In this document: piece after piece, positions 59,901-64,000 of the stretch
Numbering within the stretch: the first letter of the stretch is position 1
How the letters are laid out: every line of letters starts with the position of its first letter
Program-made: the position numbers and the translations under genes
Source: Micromussa lordhowensis
Lineage: Eukaryota > Cnidaria > Anthozoa > Scleractinia > Lobophylliidae
DNA: 64,000 nucleotides
Direction of reading: 5' to 3'
Assembly (NCBI GenBank): GCA_964020085.1
Contig: OZ026598.1
Span: forward strand, 16,020,051-16,084,050
Notes under the pieces: generated by a model
What the model was told of the DNA's origin: nothing
Seen by the model: the letters and a program-made list of their open reading frames with translations, nothing else
Database searches by the model: none

Positions 59901-62900
59901 AAGGAAAGGAAACCTCTTGCAGGATATATGAGGACTTAATTAATATTTCGGATTATATTTCCTATATATTATCTCCTACGCATTAGCCTATTTCTAATCT
60001 CCTGTCAGATGCATAGCTCATTTTATCTATAATGTACCACATGCCTTTGGCATGTTTTTTTGACGTTTCTATAGTACAACCTCAAGCAGAATAATAATTA
60101 ACTATTTTTCTCCTTTTTTTCTTGGCCCCTTATCATTACTGTATTTGTTAGTAGTGTACTGTAAGTCGTGTAGATATTGTAATTTAAATAGTTTAAATAA
60201 TTGGAGCAATATAATGTAAACAGAGCTAGTGCTGTAAGTAGTGTATTAAGCCGTGTTCACACTAGGCCTCGTTTATGATCGAATTATAATCGAATTAAAT
60301 ATGAGATGGGTTCACATCAACTAATTACAGTCCCTGATTATAATTGGATTACAATTACTTCAAACAACCCCCTTGGGGTTGTTTGAAGTAATTACAGTGC
60401 GTGATTGAACAAAATGGCGGACACGTGGTGGTTTGTCTCATCCGTCGTTGCTGTTTCAGACGGCGTATTTTTCTTCTTCTAGCCTTCGAAGCTTCCTTTG
60501 CCTTTCTTCTGGCCTCCAAATCAAGTATTGCGGTGAATAATATGGCAGCTGTTCGATAGGGCGCCGTTTTGTTTTCAACTTTAGATTGCGAGATTGCCCT
60601 GCCTAGTTTATTTGAATTTTCGCAGATGTGAATAGAACCATAATTGAATAAAATCGAATGGAGTATGATAGATTGAATCGTAATTCAGTTGAATATAATT
60701 AACATTTAGTGTGAACACGGCTTTAATTGTATTATAAACATTGTATTCCCTTGTGTTATTGCAAATAAAAAAATCGACGCGTTTGCTCATAGAGCACTTT
60801 ATTCCACTCGTGCTTGTTTGGTATGAGATGATTATAGCCAACACATATCCAACGCGCGCTCCTCCCCAAAACAGCTAAAGTTTCCCTCGGAACTCACATG
60901 GCGTCAGCCGTTGCCAAAACAGATAAAATCGTTGTTGGCAGAAGGAAATAACCTTAAACATGCCATCGCGTAGAATGGCCGGACATCATTACTTATTCAT
61001 GAGCACCGAAGCGGCAAAATTTGAATACGAATGTAGTTTGAATGGCCTAGAATAAGAGAGAAAAGGCCCTTATTTGCCCGCAGAGCATTGATAGTACTCG
61101 ATTTCCTGACTTGCCTAAGTCCTACTTAATGTTTTGAGCAGCGGGCTTTTCATAAGGAATGATATATCTACAATTGTAACCAAAAAATGGAAGGTTTTAC
61201 AAAGTTTTAGGACTATCCCTCTGCGATCGAAAATTATGAAAAACCGGCTTTTTCAGAGGGGAACATGTTCCCGATACGAAATGAAAAGTGATTTTCAAGT
61301 AAGCGAAACTGGCTTCAAAAAAGTGAGCAACGGGAAATAAAAGTTTGACGTTTTTCTTAACTGATCCCGTCTTAACTTTGTAAATCGGAGCAAAAAAACG
61401 ACTATCCAGCTGACATTGAAAGTTGCGCGTTGCAACTGCGTTCAAAGATGGCGCGTCTTTGCTCGGTGAGCCATTGTTTGAAGCACACGACTGCATAACA
61501 ATGGATTTTCAAAAAAATCACTCAGTCGTTAAATGCAAATCATTGATTAGTAGCCCGCTAACTTTAAAACTCATAGAACAACTGTTTAACGAGTGTTGAT
61601 ACGTGGATTTATGATGAACGAGGAAAACAGAAGTGCGCTGGATCGGGAGCTCTTTTCAGAGCTCATTGAATCCCCGATCCATCCACTTCTGATTAATATG
61701 GTCCGTCCTTACGTTGAATCGAATGATCCAAAGTTTCATCTTCATCAAAGCAAGTAAATGCTGGTATGAAGATCAAGAGAAAGAAATGTAAACATTAAAG
61801 CAAACGCAAGAAGACAAAATAGCTACAAACTGCGCATGCTGTAAAGTGAAGCGCGTGCCCTCGACCGTTCCCGCTCCCATAAAGAGGGGCGAAATGTACC
61901 GTACTTAACACTTTCGCTTATCTAGCTGATTTGTTCTTGAAAATGGATGACCCTCAGTCACCACAACCGCCGCCGCCGCTAAAGCGACAGAATGCCCTTT
62001 GGGGTAAAAAGCTTCTTGAAGCCTTGAACACAAAGAGACCTGATGACTAACCATGTTTAGTCATTTAATGGGGTGCCCAAAAGGCCTCCCTCATAAACAA
62101 ACAATGAGAACTAAACTTTGCATGGGGAGAAGTGAAACCACGAACGTAGCGTGGTCATGAGTAAACAATGTTCGGTATATGGCAATACAGTTAATCCGCT
62201 AATTCGAACTCGGTCATTTCAAACTCATCACCGTATCATTTTCCTTGGATTCGCCCTTCAGTCATTTGCTATCAGCTATTTCGAACTCCCGCTAGTTCAA
62301 ACTATTTTACTAAAATGCTCAATCCGTTCGAGCGAGCAAGATCTAATCCGCGCTGTGTTTATATTTTGCAAACATTAGCGCGCGCTACTTGGCATTTTCA
62401 AAGAAACTTGATCGAACGCGATCCAACAATAACATGATAGTTTGAAGCAGTTCCGTTTGCACTATCAAAGAAACTCTTCCCTACGAATCAACCAAACCTT
62501 TTAAAACTAAGGAGTTTGACACAAGCGATTGTTTTGCTCGCGCGCGAAGAGGGCAAACGATTTCCTTTTTTTAGAGGGATCAACAACAAATTTTTCGCTC
62601 CTTTTCAGGCACAAGCGGTATATTAACTTTGAGAGGCACGAACAATAGCGAAAACAATACCACGGAAACTTCATTGTTTCGAACTTCCGCTCTCTTCAAG
62701 TTAATGAGCATGGCCTTAATCCCCACGGAGAATAGCAGGAGTTTAGCTTAACCAATCAGACTTGCCCCCTTGCGTTCAATTTGCGTTTATTTGAATATTA
62801 ATGGCCGATATGGCAGACCTAAGATATCTCATGAACTGCAAGTAAATGTCCCGAGAACAATAGCCATTCTGCGCGATGTGCAAAACTGACTAGTAACCGC

Positions 62901-63800
62901 AAAATTTGTTGTGAGATTTGAAAAATGAAAATAAAAATAAACACGCTTACTGACCTTCAATTCCTTCCGGGTTGTCATAGTGTATCTCGAGCATGTAGCT
63001 GTTTGGAGAATCGTCTGTTCCAATGTCATACCCAACGTTTGGTGGGTAATAAAAAGCCTTCAAAAAGTAAAGAAAAGGTAGTAAATAAGTAAATTAAAGC
63101 TATATGATGAGGAGCTGGCTTGATTACGTTGTCACTTTGAAATTAATAGAGTTTGTTTCAGTGCGATTTTTGAGTAAAATATAATAATAATAATAATAAT
63201 AATAACAATAATAATAATAATAATAATAAATAAATAAACAACTTTATTTATAGAGGGTAACACATAACAGTTAAAACTGACAAACCAGTGGCCCTCTATC
63301 CTAAGTTAAAAATTAAGTTACTAAATTACAAAATAGAATGCAGCTTAAAATTTAAGAATATGGAAAAAAGTTAAAAAATCAAAAACTAGGTTTGCACAAC
63401 TAAGAACTAAGCTAAGAGTTCTTGGCTAAAAAATGTTTTTTAACAGAGGATTTAAAAGAGCCAATGGAGTCTTTCTTGCGAATGTCTAAAGGGATGCTGT
63501 TCCACAGTTTTGCTCCATTGGCTTAGAAAGTTCGCCCCCCTTCCGTTTGATCACGAGTGAAGAGTTTCGCCATCGCACAAGTTCAACTCAAACTGCAAAA
63601 CTTTCCACCTCAGCTCCAACGGCCCAGACAGCCATCACACCGTAGAGGTAGCATTCCAAGAACGGCATATTGGCGTAGTCATGGCAATCGAATCCAGGAC
63701 CGTAATGGAAGCTGTCATTAAACTGTCCACGATTGTGACACTCGTAGACCACCAAGTGATGTACAAATCCTTCGTTCCCCTCCTGGATGTATGGCTCGAA
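38937..63800 (-). CDS. DBH/MOXD1-like copper type-II monooxygenase, partial gene (eight exons seen)
   Basis: Exons, 5' to 3' on the minus strand: 63609-63800, 62955-63057, 56159-56322, 54420-54505, 53831-53869, 43396-43455, 42104-42228 and 38937-39101. Products in order: [16 protein letters not shown] (CuA His-His) ending [18 protein letters not shown] and [10 protein letters not shown] (third CuA His); [10 protein letters not shown] and [29 protein letters not shown] block; [37 protein letters not shown] (CuB Met); then Pro-rich sequence and a hydrophobic C-terminus like a GPI-anchor signal, with AATAAA six bases after the stop. The enzyme family hydroxylates with ascorbate, O2 and copper in the secretory pathway or at the cell surface. 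Junctions 1-2, 2-3, 4-5, 5-6 and 6-7 keep phase. Two exons are missing: the one with the CuB His-x-His between 56159 and 54505, and one of 3n+1 length between 42104 and 39101. The N-terminus (DOMON) lies beyond the window. It is either a real gene with undetected exons or a pseudogene. Confidence 0.88.
39485..39500. repeat. G16 homopolymer
   Basis: Sixteen consecutive G on the plus strand, within the last intron region of the monooxygenase gene. Length may be affected by sequencing. Confidence 0.9.
39787..39850 (-). repeat. Retroelement 3' tail
   Basis: On the minus strand: gccccttggggacgagccaa, AATAAAG, then a (TATG)n-like tail. A short hairpin plus microsatellite tail is typical of LINE or Penelope 3' ends. 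No coding part is attached. Confidence 0.5.
40841..40980. repeat. Foldback element
   Basis: Arms caatagagtgtttctgtcg ... gatagttgcccc ... aaatttgatg and their inverse on the right, with a short AT centre. Non-coding. Lies in the gene interval where a monooxygenase exon is missing. Confidence 0.75.
41143..41852. other. Possible decayed coding sequence with a small tandem repeat
   Basis: A ~20-bp unit ttactattgcaaggac recurs four times at about 41500-41570. The flanking minus-strand frames contain Gln/Ala-rich stretches (for example [14 protein letters not shown]) that change register several times, as in a broken gene. No family is recognised and no monooxygenase motif is present. Confidence 0.3.
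42229..43395. other. Monooxygenase intron between exons 42104-42228 and 43396-43455
   Basis: No repeat or second gene recognised. A chance 61-codon frame lies at 42534-42719. Confidence 0.5.
43806..43811. other. Left 6-bp target-site duplication (cacacg) of the Polinton
   Basis: Identical to 53800-53805. A perfect 6-bp duplication directly outside AG...CT termini is the hallmark of Polinton/Maverick integration. Confidence 0.92.
43812..44520. repeat. Left terminal inverted repeat of the Polinton (~709 bp)
   Basis: It aligns inverted with 53098-53799 along its whole length, with scattered substitutions and small indels (by eye some 80-90% similar). Conserved blocks include gagcgtcactctagtacaat, aaaatctattatgtgtttaa and ctgaattccactttcaaccc. 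It reaches into the last codons of the adjacent minus-strand gene (shared Asp-Glu-Asp-Asp-stop). Confidence 0.9.
44506..44652 (-). CDS. Small basic protein at the left end of the Polinton
   Basis: 48 residues starting [15 protein letters not shown], rich in Lys/Arg with [12 protein letters not shown] in the middle and a short acidic end. The last codons lie in the terminal inverted repeat and are shared with the zinc-ribbon gene at the other end. Transcription would run outward, towards the terminus. A basic, Arg-rich small protein next to the ATPase would fit a DNA-binding or core protein, but that is inference. The frame is intact. Confidence 0.5.
   Translation of the reverse strand: MSPVRKRKRPQSVKFVNYLDYEPKKGSRRSRRLHRTSPYKYSQYDEDD
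44676..45627 (-). pseudogene. Polinton packaging ATPase (FtsK/HerA-type), frameshifted
   Basis: The 5' part (45337-45627) has [20 protein letters not shown] with the Walker A motif GMTGSGKT. A frame change near 45385 then leads to a Walker B-like NLIVIDDQM in another register (about 45290). A further disruption precedes the 3' part (44676-45200), which has [25 protein letters not shown] and LAKQMYP, the usual C-terminal blocks of Polinton/adintovirus ATPases. A Pro/Thr/Ser-rich tail follows. In the family it pumps DNA into a capsid. At least two breaks make this copy non-functional. Confidence 0.88.
45726..46073 (+). CDS. His-rich repetitive frame in the Polinton
   Basis: 115 codons. The first half is a repeat of about 28 bases (caccaccac + attctattgttttc) at about 45762-45880, giving His runs separated by Ser-Ile-Val-Phe. 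The second half ([28 protein letters not shown]) is non-repetitive. It lies divergently beside the ATPase gene. Its 3' end overlaps the start of the Pao/BEL sequence, so the original C-terminus may be lost. Function unknown. The opposite strand also reads open through the repeat, so coding strand is inferred from the non-repetitive half. Confidence 0.45.
   Translation: MCMMFHIYIGFNHHHHRRHSSIVFHHHHNSIVFHHHHHSSIVFHLNYIVFPPPPAIVYHHIENLTKRDTGELVPFELGKKWYRFRESINGLKTLENSQHLPPRKRFKKVKILQMP
45963..51241 (+). pseudogene. Pao/BEL-type LTR retrotransposon body inserted in the Polinton
   Basis: Domains in order, across several frames: gag with a coiled N-terminus (about 45963-46320) and the DUF1759-type block [16 protein letters not shown] (46570s); Cys knuckles ([21 protein letters not shown]; 47226-47418); aspartic protease [16 protein letters not shown] (about 47615); reverse transcriptase ([35 protein letters not shown] at about 48890); RNase H/connection ([27 protein letters not shown]; 49069-49914); integrase ([25 protein letters not shown]; about 50450-50690); and the C-terminal domain ([36 protein letters not shown]; to 51241). 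Frameshifts and stops are numerous. No pair of LTRs was found. It is inactive. Confidence 0.93.
51442..51736 (+). pseudogene. Short Polinton protein with hydrophobic C-terminus, frameshifted
   Basis: The frame from Met 51442 reads [20 protein letters not shown], then [15 protein letters not shown] and Lys-rich sequence. A shift near 51655 leads to a register ending in a Gly-rich stretch and a hydrophobic tail ([12 protein letters not shown]), stop 51734-51736. Short proteins of this plan occur in cnidarian Polinton-like elements (from memory) and may be virion or membrane-associated; role unproven. Confidence 0.6.
51757..53112 (+). pseudogene. Acidic zinc-ribbon Polinton protein, split by a MITE
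   Basis: The 5' part (from about 51800; an early stop follows the first codons at 51757) is acidic, then has [18 protein letters not shown] and continues to 52094. It is interrupted by the 470-bp MITE at 52095-52564. The same protein resumes in frame after it ([18 protein letters not shown]) and runs to 53112 through an acidic linker and a Cys-rich segment ([40 protein letters not shown]), i.e. paired CxxC zinc ribbons, ending Asp-Glu-Asp-Asp inside the right terminal repeat. Two stops besides the MITE show decay. Confidence 0.75.
52095..52564. mobile_element. Tourist-like MITE inside the Polinton gene
   Basis: Ends tggccgtttttatgct and the inverse agcataaaaacggcca. The interior is built from agacgtt/aacgtct words in both orientations. 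Removing it restores the host reading frame (Asp-Asp-Ile-Val), which shows a 3-bp duplication att on each side, as for PIF/Harbinger elements. No transposase. Confidence 0.88.
53098..53799. repeat. Right terminal inverted repeat of the Polinton (~702 bp)
   Basis: Inverse partner of 43812-44520. It ends with ...ccaacatatataactact followed by the cacacg duplication at 53800-53805, which is 31 bp from the splice donor of the monooxygenase exon 53831-53869. Confidence 0.9.
53800..53805. other. Right 6-bp target-site duplication (cacacg)
   Basis: Exact copy of 43806-43811 next to the terminal CT of the Polinton. Confidence 0.92.
54535..55563. mobile_element. ~1-kb non-autonomous DNA element
   Basis: Left end attaattaaggtggcttact with acag following; the right end is the inverse (ctgtagtaagccaacttaat). 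The inside has no transposase and shares a block with 21730-22040. It contains the foldback at 55255-55419. It occupies most of the monooxygenase intron in which the CuB exon is expected. Confidence 0.7.
55255..55419. repeat. Foldback nested in the 54535-55563 element
   Basis: atagcccttttcacggtta ... ctcatttgcat on the left and its inverse ending taaccgtgaaaagggctat on the right, plus an inner gaggcaatttcgggct hairpin. Near-complete palindrome of 165 bp. Confidence 0.85.
56573..56772. repeat. Near-perfect foldback element
   Basis: Left arm aataggccatttccgaatta ... gagcaccaagactcg-inverse; the right arm matches it for about 90 bases with very few differences, ending ttcggaaatggcctatt. High arm identity suggests a young insertion. 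It lies in the monooxygenase intron between exons 62955-63057 and 56159-56322. Confidence 0.88.
57293..57662. mobile_element. 370-bp MITE with TTAAGGTG...CACCTTAA ends
   Basis: The left end ttaaggtgactcaaaacagt and its inverse at the right end (gttttgagccaccttaa). An internal copy of the terminal word occurs at about 57585-57605. Related fragments lie at 13955-14120. Non-coding. Confidence 0.8.
57663..60248. other. Monooxygenase intron with two local duplications
   Basis: About 57985-58195 and 58210-58385 are diverged tandem copies (shared cgggctg, tgctggaagctg, attgaaaatttccgctt-like words). About 58890-59010 and 59145-59260 are direct repeats with long shared words (cttctttgtaatcttgc; gatctttcgca). 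A 135-codon plus-strand frame spans 58252-58659 but shows no known domain. Confidence 0.5.
60249..60722. mobile_element. Tourist-like MITE with TTA target duplication
   Basis: Ends agccgtgttcacacta and the inverse tagtgtgaacacggct, flanked on both sides by TTA (60246-60248 and 60723-60725), the usual PIF/Harbinger duplication. The subterminal sequence is made of aattataatcgaatt-type words. The unique middle (about 60400-60600) is GC-richer and may be captured sequence. Confidence 0.85.
61611..61757 (+). CDS. Small unidentified ORF (48 aa)
   Basis: Met-Met-Asn start, acidic N-terminal half with [18 protein letters not shown] and then [14 protein letters not shown]. The composition looks coding (few rare residues, amphipathic), but no family is recognised. 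It could be one exon or a transposon-associated peptide. Confidence 0.25.
   Translation: MMNEENRSALDRELFSELIESPIHPLLINMVRPYVESNDPKFHLHQSK
61943..62050 (+). CDS. Small unidentified ORF (35 aa)
   Basis: Begins [20 protein letters not shown] and ends [18 protein letters not shown], then TAA. The Pro run comes from a CCG repeat. It lies 185 bp after the 48-aa ORF on the same strand, in the monooxygenase intron. Its nature is unknown. Confidence 0.25.
   Translation: MDDPQSPQPPPPLKRQNALWGKKLLEALNTKRPDD
63180..63535 (-). repeat. LINE 3' end (RT C-terminus plus tail) with (ATT)n microsatellite
   Basis: On the minus strand the frame ends [20 protein letters not shown] and [16 protein letters not shown], the typical C-terminus of a LINE reverse transcriptase. 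A ~200-base 3' UTR with taccctctataaataaagt and an ATT/ATTT-rich tail (63180-63240) follow. The tail matches 37395-37490. It lies in the monooxygenase intron right after exon 63609-63800. Confidence 0.75.
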
Positions 63801-64000
63801 CTGCAAGACAAGAGGAACAGAATCATGTTGTACATCTGTTATTGATCTTCGAGGGAGTCTTTATGAGTACACTAGTGGTCTAGTGGTCTAGCCATCCCGA
63901 AGGCGTCCCGCGCGTCACGGGATCTATCTCTTCGAGAGTCATCAGTCATAATTTCCCCAAGATCTAGTGAGCTTGTTCTGCCTCTGGGTTTAGTTATAAC
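63801..64000. other. Monooxygenase intron at the window edge
   Basis: It starts with the pyrimidine-rich acceptor (minus strand ...ttgtcttgcag) of exon 63609-63800. No further exon is visible before the window ends. Confidence 0.6.

Noticed and set aside
62188..62730. pogo/Tigger-like terminal sequence (cagttaatccgctaattcga)
   Set aside because: The related sequence at about 62675 is in direct rather than inverted orientation and no transposase is present.

Overview
This window looks like nuclear DNA of a cnidarian, most likely an anthozoan and probably a stony coral. The evidence is the AT-rich, intron-rich organisation, three two-exon ShK-like secreted peptide genes, a DEG/ENaC channel gene, tRNA-derived SINE pieces of a kind I associate with corals, and abundant Penelope, RTE, Pao/BEL, Polinton and foldback/MITE elements. 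The species assignment is inference. Most long open frames here are chance or transposon-derived. The host genes had to be read exon by exon from splice sites and phase.

Layout. 1-9.2 kb: two ShK-like peptide genes (minus 257-1377, plus 8648-9139) in otherwise empty DNA that carries a tandem array of three ~280-bp units. 12.5-18.5 kb: a six-exon DEG/ENaC sodium-channel gene on the minus strand, whose exons join in phase into 493 residues. Its introns hold SINE- and tRNA-derived repeats, and a candidate small secreted cationic peptide gene overlaps it on the plus strand (16998-19006). 19.3-28.7 kb: MITEs, LINE remnants (a CR1/L2-like RT piece and an RTE element), a SINE and a decayed Penelope element. 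29.9-31.8 kb: a third ShK-like gene on the minus strand. 33.8-38.5 kb: foldbacks, a Tourist-like MITE, a LINE tail and a Penelope endonuclease fragment.

From 38.9 kb to beyond the right edge runs a copper type-II ascorbate-dependent monooxygenase (DBH/MOXD1-like) gene on the minus strand. Eight exons are recognised. It still codes for the His-His of CuA, the third CuA His, the CuB Met and a hydrophobic GPI-like tail, but the exon that should carry the CuB His-x-His pair was not found, nor was the penultimate exon. A 9,988-bp Polinton/Maverick-type element (43812-53799) sits in one of its introns, only 31 bp from a splice donor. It has a perfect 6-bp target duplication (cacacg), AG...CT termini and ~0.7-kb inverted repeats. 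It keeps a broken packaging ATPase, small end genes and a split zinc-ribbon gene, and it was later invaded by a Pao/BEL retroelement (about 45.9-51.3 kb) and a 470-bp MITE.

How the parts relate: the ShK-like genes share one blueprint (signal peptide plus propeptide in exon 1, a phase-1 intron, a six-Cys domain in exon 2), so they are dispersed paralogues. The channel, the peptides and the monooxygenase could all belong to peptide or transmitter signalling, but no sequence here proves a functional link. The mobile DNA gives a clear order of events: host intron, then Polinton, then Pao/BEL and MITE inside the Polinton.
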